NCBI RefSeq assembly: GCF_009755725.1 | Contig: NZ_CP046619.1 | Location: 1,178,001 to 1,242,000 of the forward strand | Length of the DNA: 64,000 nucleotides | Direction of reading: 5' to 3' | Origin: Diaminobutyricimonas sp. LJ205 | GTDB lineage: Bacteria > Actinomycetota > Actinomycetes > Actinomycetales > Microbacteriaceae | In this document: in pieces, positions 8,454 through 15,942 of the stretch | Layout of the letters: every line of letters begins with the position of its first letter | How positions within the stretch are numbered: the first letter of the stretch is position 1 | The notes under the pieces: generated by a model | Told to the model about the DNA's origin: nothing | The model's input: only the letters and a program-made list of their open reading frames with translations | The model's database searches: none | Program-made: the position numbers and the translations under genes

Positions 8454-11069
8454 GTGTTTCCCACTCAGATCCGTGCGCAGGTGGCTGCGCCAGACCCGGA
8501 ATCGCTTTTTGGAGAACTTCCGCGCCGACGCGATGGCGTGGGTGCCCTCTGGTCGCACCAGGTGGATCAACTCCGTACGTACAGTGCGGAACACGTCGAA
8601 AGTCCTGATGTCGCGCTTGAGCTACCCACCGGCTCCGGGAAGACGCTCGTGGGTCTTCTAATTGCTGAGTGGCGTCGGCGAAGTCGTCGCGAGCGAGTTG
8701 TTTATGCCTGCCCGACGCGGCAACTCGCACTTCAGGTTGTGGATGCTGGGCTCCGGCAAGGAATCGAACTGCACGCACTCATCGACTCGCACCATGATTG
8801 GGAGGCGAGGCACGTCACCGCATACACCCGTAGCGAGGCGATTGCGGTCACTACCTACAGTCACATCTTTAATGTGAATTCGCATTTGGCGGACGCCAAG
8901 ACCATCGTTTTCGACGACGCACATGCAGCTGAGGGATACGTAGCAGACGCGTGGGCACTGGAAGTCCCTCGGACCAGTTCTGTATACGGCGACTTGTTCG
9001 ACGCGTTTGACGGCGCGATAGATCCGCACGTGCTAGGACGAATGACAGGCGAAGGTGCCGACACATCCAGTGCTCATGAAGTCCGCCTAATTCCGATCTC
9101 TGCGGTCGCGGACCGGCTAAATGCGGTCGATGCCGTTCTCGATGCTGGTCTGACGCGTAGAACCCCGGCTCGCTATCGCTTCTCTATGATCCGAGAGAGC
9201 TTGGGCTCGTGCTTGTTCTACGTATCGAGGGACAACTGGTACATCCGGCCGATGATTCCCCCCTCCTTCCAGCACCCGCCGTATGTTGACCCGGACCAGC
9301 GGGTGTATCTCTCCGCCACCCTCGGAGAGGCGGGCGAACTCGAACGCGCATTCGGACGTTCGCCCATCGCTAGGATCCCGTCACCGTCCGCGTGGGAACG
9401 AACCGGGAGCGGCCGCCGTTTCTTCGTCTTCCCGGATCTCGCGCAATTCGATCCCAGTAGCGACACGGTGGCTGTCGACCCTGCAGGCTCGGACGAACTC
9501 ACTGGTCTCGCAGAACTCGTGCAGCCTTCACTCTCTCAAAGGCTGGCCGACTTGGCCGCGAAGCGTCTCATTCTGACCCAGCGAGGCGCTGCGGCGAAGG
9601 AGATTGCGGACGACCTTGCGGTGCCGCGCGTCGAACGGTTCCATGCATCCGATCTCACAGTCGAGGCCTTCAAACGGGCGGATCGTGGGACGCTACTCGC
9701 GGCGAATCGTTACGACGGGATGGACCTAGCCGACGACACCTGTCGGTTCATGATCATGGCTGATGTCCCAACGGCCTCACACCTTCAAGATCGTTTCTTG
9801 AGTTCGAAACTCCGAGCTGGAGACGTTCTGGCTGAACGCATTCGAACTCGCGTCGTACAGGGAGCCGGTCGATGCACACGAGGGCCGCAGGACTGGGCTG
9901 TAGTCGTCATCGAAGGGGAAGGGCTTCTCCGATATCTGTCAAACCCAGATCACACACAGTCCATGCCGGTCGAGCTTCAAGCCGAAATCGAGTTTGGTCT
10001 CGCGGCGAGTGGCGGTTCCTTCAGTAACGTCGTGGCGCTCACTCGAAGTGCCTTGGCGCAGGACGAGGACTGGCGGCAGCACGGTGAACCCGCACTGGCC
10101 GACGGCCGTGCCCGGGCCACGCGATCCCCTCAGCCATTGGCGGGCGACCTTGCGGGGAGCGCCCCTCGCGAGGTCGACGCTTGGAGGCTCGCTTGGTTGG
10201 GCGATTGGGAGGCGGCAGGTCGAGCAGCGGTGACAGTGCTCGAAGGACTTACCGCGCCAAAAGCGCGAGCGTATCGGGCGATGTGGGCCTACTTTGCAAG
10301 CGCATGGTTCACTAAGGCCGCAGCTGCGGGAAACGCGTCGGCGGCTACTCGCGCAGCAGATCTACTGGCAACCGCCCATCGTGCCTCCCCAGGCAGCGTT
10401 TGGCTGCGAGAGATCCAAACAATCGCAGCGAACGCAGTCGAAAACGAACCATGTGACGAAACTGCGATCGACAACATCCTGAGCCTCCGCACCGGAGCCT
10501 TTCGATCCGCGGCGACATTCTCTAGTCGTGCCCAGACTATGTTGGGCCAACTCGCCCAAGACCAAGCCTCACCGTATGAGTTGGGGCTTCTGGAACTTGG
10601 CCGGCTGCTGGGAGCCGAGTCGTTCAAGCCAACAGGGCAGGGCCAAGCTGATTCCGCGTGGATTTGGGAGGGCCTGTGGATCTCCGTCGAGGCGAAGAGC
10701 GAGCAGACGACGGATCGGCTCAGCATGGAGTACGTGCGTCAGGCGAACACTCATCTCGCCTCAATCACGCATGATCGGGGAGTCGAAGACCCGCCTACCG
10801 GTTCCGTCTCGGTGATCTCGGCGCACAGCCGGCTGATTGACCCGAACGCGGTGCCGATTGCCGCACCCCATCTGTACCTCACCACGACGGATGTCGTGCT
10901 CGACATCGCACACGACGCCCACCGTGCTTGGGTAGCAATTCGGGCGAGCGTGACGGGCGACGCGGACGAGGCCACCCGGGCAGAGATCGCCAAAATCCTG
11001 TGGGAGCATCACGTGCTTCCCTCACAAGTCAAAGAGCGGCTGACCCCAGAGCCGATTCGGGGGCTCTAG
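8454..11069 (+). CDS. Superfamily 2 DEAD/DEAH-type helicase, candidate defence gene
   Basis: The 871-residue protein has helicase motif I (LELPTGSGKT, residues 56-64), Ia-like ACPTRQLALQV, motif II DDAH (154-157), a motif V-like ANRYDGMDLADD and motif VI QGAGRCTR (about 467-474). It should use ATP to translocate on or remodel nucleic acid. The C-terminal 330 residues are mostly helical with no recognised domain. The GTG at 8454 has no ribosome site, whereas an ATG at 8422 has one but is out of frame. The reading frame from 8422 (MAFETPAHLA) looks like the natural N-terminus, so a frameshift between about 8445 and 8465 is possible. The stop is 4 bases before the HEPN gene, implying translational coupling. 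Confidence 0.85.
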   Translation: MFPTQIRAQVAAPDPESLFGELPRRRDGVGALWSHQVDQLRTYSAEHVESPDVALELPTGSGKTLVGLLIAEWRRRSRRERVVYACPTRQLALQVVDAGLRQGIELHALIDSHHDWEARHVTAYTRSEAIAVTTYSHIFNVNSHLADAKTIVFDDAHAAEGYVADAWALEVPRTSSVYGDLFDAFDGAIDPHVLGRMTGEGADTSSAHEVRLIPISAVADRLNAVDAVLDAGLTRRTPARYRFSMIRESLGSCLFYVSRDNWYIRPMIPPSFQHPPYVDPDQRVYLSATLGEAGELERAFGRSPIARIPSPSAWERTGSGRRFFVFPDLAQFDPSSDTVAVDPAGSDELTGLAELVQPSLSQRLADLAAKRLILTQRGAAAKEIADDLAVPRVERFHASDLTVEAFKRADRGTLLAANRYDGMDLADDTCRFMIMADVPTASHLQDRFLSSKLRAGDVLAERIRTRVVQGAGRCTRGPQDWAVVVIEGEGLLRYLSNPDHTQSMPVELQAEIEFGLAASGGSFSNVVALTRSALAQDEDWRQHGEPALADGRARATRSPQPLAGDLAGSAPREVDAWRLAWLGDWEAAGRAAVTVLEGLTAPKARAYRAMWAYFASAWFTKAAAAGNASAATRAADLLATAHRASPGSVWLREIQTIAANAVENEPCDETAIDNILSLRTGAFRSAATFSSRAQTMLGQLAQDQASPYELGLLELGRLLGAESFKPTGQGQADSAWIWEGLWISVEAKSEQTTDRLSMEYVRQANTHLASITHDRGVEDPPTGSVSVISAHSRLIDPNAVPIAAPHLYLTTTDVVLDIAHDAHRAWVAIRASVTGDADEATRAEIAKILWEHHVLPSQVKERLTPEPIRGL

Positions 11070-11073
11070 CGGG

Positions 11074-12522
11074 ATGGCAAACGACGGGGTACCCCTGAAA
11101 GTCACCTTGGAGCCCGGCGAGTACCGAGTTGAATGGCAGCTGCCGAGCGCTTCGGGAGAGGTATCGACGTTCAGCGGAGACCTGGAACTGATTGCCGATC
11201 GACCACCCCGTGGCCATGTTTACGGCGATGTACCCGTGGAGTGGATGGGTGGTGCGGAAGGCGTCGCGAGCTTTCCCCAGACCTACGTGGTCCCGAAAGT
11301 TGCAGGCCGATTGCTAAATGGACAGGCGGTCGTGCTCGTTGACGCGAGTGTTGAAATTTGGTTTCCGGAACGGGCGACTATTCGTGCCCGTGCGGCGCTG
11401 GTTGGACGTGAATCACTAGCTGCTGACGAGCTCCTCGTGAAGCGCATCGAGGTGCAGATCGAGGGGCTCGATGCTGTCGCGGGGATAGGCCCGATCGGCA
11501 AGGTCAAGATACCGATGAAACGAGAGGAGGGTCAAAAGTACCTCGATTGGAGTTGGGAGGCTGTTGGTAATCCCGACAGCACGCAAGTCTGGTCGGATGC
11601 AGACGCAGAGCTCGAGTTGCAGTTCTACAGCTCGGTGACAGCTCCCGAAGCGTTCTTCTTTCGGGTGACCTTTAGTCCCATCGTCCACATCCGCCCGGCA
11701 GAGCCGCTTGAGTTTGACGATGCGTTTTCGTCGTGGATCGAGCCGCTGAGGCGGGTGATTTCCCTCGCGACGGGCCGAAAGGAAAAGATCACATACTTGG
11801 CTCTAAGCCTCGCTGATGGCGATACGGTGCGGCGGTTCGACGTCTTCGGAACTTCACTCCATCAGGCGCCATACTCCTCGCGAGGGAACGACATCCTTAA
11901 AGTGGAGCGCGCGTTCCTGCTCTCACCGGAGGACATGTCGCTCCTTGCACTTCTTCGCCACTGGCAGCAACTGCAGGACGAGCACCACCCGCTGCTCGAG
12001 ACGTACGCGTCAATGATGTTCGCTCCCGAGCAGCATCCTCGATCCCGAGTGCTTCTGCTCATCCAGGCTTTGGAAGGAATGCATGGCCACGAGAATGCGG
12101 CGGCCTTCTCGCGACGCACAACCGTGCATAAAGAGAAGAGGGACGCGGCTCTGTCTGAGGCCGCGAGATTACTGAGCAAGGACGTAGTGAAGTTCCTGCG
12201 GGAGTGTCTCTCGCGCAGACCGGCCAGCAGTCTTCAGCAAGTCCTGGGCGAGACTCTGGCGGCCGTCCCCGTAGACGTCACTTCGCGACTAGACCGCTCC
12301 GACCTTGTCACCGAAGTCATGCGAGACCCTCGGAAACCCACAAACAGCTTCGACGCGCTTCGCCTCGTGCGGAATGACCTTGCCCACGGGTCGCGCGGAT
12401 ACGACACCGAGGCTCTGCACGATGTGGCAGATCTGCTCGACGGCGTCATTCGGGCTCATTTGCTACGGCTGCTCGGATGCTCGGAGGATGCTCAGCGTCG
12501 AACTCAAGAGCGCCGGATGTAG
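11074..12522 (+). CDS. ApeA-like protein with C-terminal HEPN domain
   Basis: The 482-residue protein begins with a beta-rich domain (about 1-180) resembling the ApeA N-terminal domain, with EPGEYRVEWQLP, FSGDLELIAD and later strands. It ends in a helical HEPN-type domain (about 320-470) with the Rx4H motif RNDLAH at R433-H438, the usual RNase active site. ApeA is a known single-gene abortive-infection protein of E. coli. Such HEPN proteins are thought to cleave RNA when a phage is sensed. Here it is coupled to a helicase 4 bases upstream, an arrangement I do not know as a named system. The assignment rests on motifs and fold order and needs a profile search. Confidence 0.7.
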   Translation: MANDGVPLKVTLEPGEYRVEWQLPSASGEVSTFSGDLELIADRPPRGHVYGDVPVEWMGGAEGVASFPQTYVVPKVAGRLLNGQAVVLVDASVEIWFPERATIRARAALVGRESLAADELLVKRIEVQIEGLDAVAGIGPIGKVKIPMKREEGQKYLDWSWEAVGNPDSTQVWSDADAELELQFYSSVTAPEAFFFRVTFSPIVHIRPAEPLEFDDAFSSWIEPLRRVISLATGRKEKITYLALSLADGDTVRRFDVFGTSLHQAPYSSRGNDILKVERAFLLSPEDMSLLALLRHWQQLQDEHHPLLETYASMMFAPEQHPRSRVLLLIQALEGMHGHENAAAFSRRTTVHKEKRDAALSEAARLLSKDVVKFLRECLSRRPASSLQQVLGETLAAVPVDVTSRLDRSDLVTEVMRDPRKPTNSFDALRLVRNDLAHGSRGYDTEALHDVADLLDGVIRAHLLRLLGCSEDAQRRTQERRM

Positions 12523-12550
12523 CGATCGGGGCACTCGACAGAACGTTCAG

Positions 12551-12730
12551 CTAGCTCGACGTGAGGGCGAGCCGGTCGAAGAATGCGCGGCTGCGTTCGA
12601 TGGCCGAGTTGATGAGGCGGTCGAACGGTATCACCTTGATGTAGGCCCCGTCGGGCTCGTTGAAGCTGAAGTAGCCGAGGCCGTCGTGGGTCCCCGCGCA
12701 GGTTCGCGTAGTTGCAACACCACTCGAGTC
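12551..12730 (-). pseudogene. Possible C-terminal remnant of an unknown protein
   Basis: The minus-strand frame ending at 12551 reads as plausible protein for its last 55 residues, with a glycine- and aromatic-rich strand pattern and a terminal IPFDRLINSAIERSRAFF segment. Upstream of about 12730 the frame loses protein-like character and runs into the lipoprotein promoter, so only a 3' fragment would remain. I cannot name the family. The rest of the 12523-12823 interval holds nothing else I can support. Confidence 0.3.
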
Positions 12731-12811
12731 TTGAAGTTGGCACAAATCAGCTGCGCATTGACCGATGATTGCCCTGTCATCACGAAGGGGTCTCTTGCTG
12801 GCAGGCGCTGC

Positions 12812-12817
12812 TAGATT
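12812..12817 (+). promoter_or_regulatory. -10 hexamer of a leaderless promoter
   Basis: TAGATT lies 6 nt before the ATG at 12824, with no ribosome site between them. The transcript would start at or next to the start codon. Confidence 0.6.
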
Positions 12818-12823
12818 GCAACC

Positions 12824-13255
12824 ATGAGAATCCAACAGTTTGCGCCGATTGCGGTGCTGGCCTTTGTCTTGGCCGGCTGTTCCTCCCAGGGGCCAGAAGT
12901 GGCAGCGGACTCACCCGCTGACGATCCGACGGCCCTTGCGTGCACTGGCTTCTCAGAAGAAGTGCTGTCACTAAAAGCGGACGTTGGGCCATACGTCACC
13001 GACGAGCGCGAAGGCACGGGCGAGAAGATGAAGGCCTTCATCGAGAGACTGGACAGTCAAGCGCTCATCGCTGAGGACGATGAAGTGCGAGAGAGAATGT
13101 TCACCGTTGTGAAAGATTTCCCGATTGCTGGGGCGATCATGCGAGGGTATGGAACAGATTTCGAGCCATTCGTCGACCAGTACAACGCCGTAGCACGGGC
13201 ATGTACCGCCGTGGGGGCGCCCATCGAAAACTACCCTGACGACCGCGGAAAGTGA
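12824..13255 (+). CDS. Small lipoprotein of unknown function
   Basis: The 143-residue product has a short basic N-terminus, a hydrophobic core and a lipobox LAGC, with the cysteine near residue 19. It should be lipid-anchored on the outer face of the membrane. The mature part is acidic and helical, with Cys40 and a Cys near position 126 (RACTAV) that might form a disulphide. I recognise no family. It has its own leaderless promoter, so it is not part of the helicase-HEPN unit. Confidence 0.7.
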   Translation: MRIQQFAPIAVLAFVLAGCSSQGPEVAADSPADDPTALACTGFSEEVLSLKADVGPYVTDEREGTGEKMKAFIERLDSQALIAEDDEVRERMFTVVKDFPIAGAIMRGYGTDFEPFVDQYNAVARACTAVGAPIENYPDDRGK

Positions 13256-13591
13256 GTGCGACCTCGGTCGCCCATCTAAGTCAATCGTTCCTGGCTGCTC
13301 TCGGAGACTGAAGGACACCCTGTCGATGCCGCGCGACGTGCCCCTGAAGGCGCAAAGGTTGGCACCGCCAGGTCATCGGCACAACTACCAGTGCAGACCG
13401 AGGTAGCGACAAACGTCTCACCTAGCATCGTCGTCTCCTGTGCAGGCCGTGAGACCCCGTGAAACTGTCGAACAACGGCACCTGCTCTGGTTTCGGCGAC
13501 TTGCCGAGAATGGTCGAGCACACGAGGCTGCTGCTGATTGGTCATTCGTATATCGAGGATGGCTCTCTTGGGACCGCCCCGCTCGCGTGGC
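13256..13591. other. Intergenic stretch without a convincing gene
   Basis: About 335 bases between the lipoprotein and the GIY-YIG-like gene. A plus-strand frame from about 13440 overlaps the next gene out of frame and has no ribosome site, so I do not call it. No clear hairpin or repeat stands out. Confidence 0.4.
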
Positions 13592-13597
13592 TAGGCT
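13592..13597 (+). promoter_or_regulatory. -10 hexamer of a leaderless promoter
   Basis: TAGGCT is 6 nt before the ATG at 13604, with no ribosome site. Confidence 0.55.
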
Positions 13598-13603
13598 GCG
13601 CCT

Positions 13604-14143
13604 ATGCGCTACACGACCAGTGACCTCCGGGCATACGGATTCGTCGGCTTCGTTCCGTTTCCGACATGGTCCAGGGCGGACATCATCACGCCGGGACAGT
13701 CCGACGTTGAAGGCGTATATGCAGTTGTTCGTGAGGCCGGGACCGTTCCAGAGTTCACTGACGACTTACGTCCGGCGCCTCGTCGGCGGTCGCGCACGGC
13801 CGCAGAAGCAGCAGATCGCTGGGTAGCTAACGTAGCGGTCCTCTACTTCGGGATGGCGCCGCTGCGACGAGCGTCGAAGCGCGGGACCCGAACGGGACTG
13901 GCGCAGCGCATCCACGAGTACCAGCGGCATGGGCTCCACGGCGGGTCAAACCATCACGGTGGGAAACTAATCTGGCAGACGGGTGATCCTGACGCTCTCC
14001 TCGTCGCCTGGAAGGTACTGCCAGAAGGAGAAAGCAGAGTTGTCGAGAGCGCCCTCATTGCAGGATTCCGGCAGCAGATGGGCAGGCCACCGTTCGCAAA
14101 TACGGGGGCTCCCCAAAAGGGCATCGCACCGATATTCCTCTGA
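13604..14143 (+). CDS. GIY-YIG-like nuclease-fold protein
   Basis: The 179-residue protein has GVYAVV at about residues 37-42, VLYFGMA at about 79-85, then LAQRIHEYQRHG, HHGGKLIWQ and late VESALIAGFRQQMGRPPFAN. This order matches GIY-YIG domains: the two strands, a helix with a conserved Arg, and a C-terminal helix with the catalytic Glu. GIY is replaced by GVY and YIG by YFG. If active, it would be a DNA endonuclease; similar stand-alone proteins are uncharacterised. Pro-rich and Arg-rich insertions separate the two strands. It has its own leaderless promoter and is followed by a terminator cluster. Confidence 0.6.
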   Translation: MRYTTSDLRAYGFVGFVPFPTWSRADIITPGQSDVEGVYAVVREAGTVPEFTDDLRPAPRRRSRTAAEAADRWVANVAVLYFGMAPLRRASKRGTRTGLAQRIHEYQRHGLHGGSNHHGGKLIWQTGDPDALLVAWKVLPEGESRVVESALIAGFRQQMGRPPFANTGAPQKGIAPIFL

Positions 14144-14237
14144 GCCGGAGGAAAGAGGAAAATCCGTATCGGTGTGGAGGAAAACGCGATCCGGTCCCAA
14201 GCAGCAGCCCCGCGGTTGCGGGCCTGTAGGAGTTCTT

Positions 14238-14286
14238 GGAACAGCCCACCAAAGGGCTGTTCTAATAACCGTTGAAAGAACAGCCC
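14238..14286 (+). other. Three-arm alternative hairpin region
   Basis: GGGCTGTTCT (14254-14263) is the exact reverse complement of AGAACAGCCC (14277-14286) and pairs with 9-10 positions of GGAACAGCCC (14238-14247). Only one pairing can form at a time, which is an attenuator-like layout. It sits just before a strong terminator and after the GIY-YIG-like gene. Confidence 0.5.
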
Positions 14287-14292
14287 GAAATT

Positions 14293-14324
14293 GAAACGCT
14301 CCTGAGGATTCTCAGGAGCGTTTC
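14293..14324 (+). terminator. Intrinsic terminator, 14-bp perfect stem
   Basis: GAAACGCTCCTGAG and CTCAGGAGCGTTTC form a perfect 14-bp stem with loop GATT, followed by TTCATT. It ends transcription of the accessory genes or of the reverse-strand remnant. A near copy with the same core lies after the lytic-transglycosylase-like gene at 42132. Confidence 0.85.
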
Positions 14325-14482
14325 TTCATTCTGGCTCGTCAATGACCAGGATTGTCGCCGAGTGGAGCGTGCCTAGTCGGTTTTGGCGGCTTTAACGACG
14401 AATGCGCCCGTTTTCGGGCGCGTTCGATTGTTCGGTACTCGGGGAGGTGCCCTCTCGGGCAGTGTGACCAGACGTTGGCTGG

Positions 14483-15190
14483 CTATGTTCGGAGCGGTGA
14501 CGCTAGCTCTCCTCGTGCGATGAGGTCGAGAATTGGGTCCTTCGCCTTGGTGCCGGTGTAAGCGTTGTCCCAGATCCGGTCGCGGGCTCGCATGGATGGG
14601 GTGGTGAATACCCGCCCTGGCTCCTGCTCGGCGAGCATTTGGTCGTACAGGAATGCTGCGATCCGTCGGAGGTTGTAGTTGGTCACCATGATTGCGGCCA
14701 GTGCCTGCGCGGCGGCGAAGCCGCGGACGCGGTGCGGCCTGACGAGGCGACGTTTTCCTTGCCGTCGTCTTTGAACCCTTGATGCATGGATTCGATTGTC
14801 TGGCGGGCGTGGGTGTGAAAGTTCTCCCATTCAGGGCTCATGAAGGGGAATGCCTGCTTCTGTCGCAGGGTGTCTTCCTGGGTGAAGGACACAGACTGCT
14901 GTTTGCAGATGCGGTCGAGCACTTCGGGAAGATCGTCCTTATCTACATGCGGCCGCGCTTGGTCTGCGGCCTTCTTGGAGAGTTCGCGAAGTGGGCAGGT
15001 TACCGTCGGGCTGTCGCCCAGCGCCGGGCATCTCAGCGGCTGTCTGCCCTGGGCGTCTGGACGTTCTTTGGCGTGCAACTCGAAGGCTCGACGCTGACGA
15101 ATGCGCAGATTCCCGCGCCGCTCTCCTTCTATGACACTCACAAGGCGACCGCGTGTCGTTCCTCAGGGACGCTGAACGGGACGAATATCT
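14483..15190 (-). pseudogene. Frameshifted, truncated transposase-like remnant
   Basis: Two minus-strand frames join into one protein-like sequence. The upstream part has RCPALGDSPTVTCPLRE and HTHARQTIESMHQGFKDDGKENV. The downstream part has RVRGFAAAQALAAIMVTNYNLRRIAAF. Together they resemble the C-terminal half of an actinobacterial transposase-like family in which a conserved arginine-glutamate helix precedes a segment reading RGxxAQ...NLRKIAAF. The frames switch near 14735-14745, just after the SSGR codons. The N-terminal half is missing beyond about 15190. No terminal inverted repeats were found. It marks the right edge of the accessory region. Confidence 0.6.
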
Positions 15191-15302
15191 GAAGCTGGGC
15201 TGGGTCCTAACCGTGGCCTCCCGCAAGTCATAGAGGAGCATGTCTTGGCGCGGGTTCGATATTCCTGGTGCCGGCGCCAGTGGCAAGCAGTTCAATGGGA
15301 GC

Positions 15303-15836
15303 ATGGCTGATACGCGGGCGTACACGATCGGGCACTCCACTCACCCGATCGACGAATTCGTTGGAATGCTGAAAGCAAACGGTATCGAGCGGCTCATCGA
15401 CGTGCGCACCGTTCCGGGTTCGCGTCACAACCCGCAATTCGGGGAACGCGAACTCGGCAGAAGCATGCCGGACGCGGGTATCGACTATCAGCGACTCCCC
15501 GAGCTCGGCGGGCTACGGCATACCCCTGCGGCAGAAGCATCCATCAATGGGGCATGGCGTAACAAGAGCTTCCGCAACTACGCCGACTACATGCAAACCC
15601 CCGAGTTCGCCGCCGGTATCGACGAGTTGATCGCGCTGGCGAAGAAGCAGACGGTGGCGATCATGTGCGCTGAGGCCGTGCCATGGCGTTGTCACCGATC
15701 ACTGATCGGCGACGCTCTGCTGGCTCGCCGCCTGCAAGTTGTTGACATTATGAGCCGGACATCCACGGCCCCACACACCTTGACCGGTTTCGCGAAAGTC
15801 GACGGTGACCGTGTTTGGTACCCACCGGAAGAGTAG
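15303..15836 (+). CDS. DUF488 family protein
   Basis: The 177-residue product starts with YTIGHSTHPIDEFVGML, then IERLIDVRTVPGSRHNPQF, YQRLPELGG and a final IMCAEAVPWRCHRSLIGDAL. These are the signature segments of DUF488, a soluble family of unknown biochemical function with conserved Cys and His residues near the C-terminus. An in-frame ATG at 15240 with a GAGGAG ribosome site very close by is an alternative start; I prefer 15303 because the family begins there. It ends convergently with the PxKF gene, with a hairpin between them. Confidence 0.85.
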   Translation: MADTRAYTIGHSTHPIDEFVGMLKANGIERLIDVRTVPGSRHNPQFGERELGRSMPDAGIDYQRLPELGGLRHTPAAEASINGAWRNKSFRNYADYMQTPEFAAGIDELIALAKKQTVAIMCAEAVPWRCHRSLIGDALLARRLQVVDIMSRTSTAPHTLTGFAKVDGDRVWYPPEE

Positions 15837-15870
15837 CCCAAAAGCGGTGTGAGCCCGGATGTGCACATCT

Positions 15871-15909
15871 CCGCGGTCCTCCGCAAACTCGCTGCGAAGG
15901 ACCGCGGAA
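15871..15909. terminator. Bidirectional hairpin between convergent genes
   Basis: TCCGCGGTCCT (15871-15881) and AGGACCGCGGA (15899-15909) are perfect complements, with further CGC/GCG pairing inside the loop. It lies between the stops of the DUF488 gene and the PxKF gene and probably terminates both. Confidence 0.7.
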
Positions 15910-15942
15910 ACGCGGGCCGGCTGCTCCGGGAGGAGCAACCCG

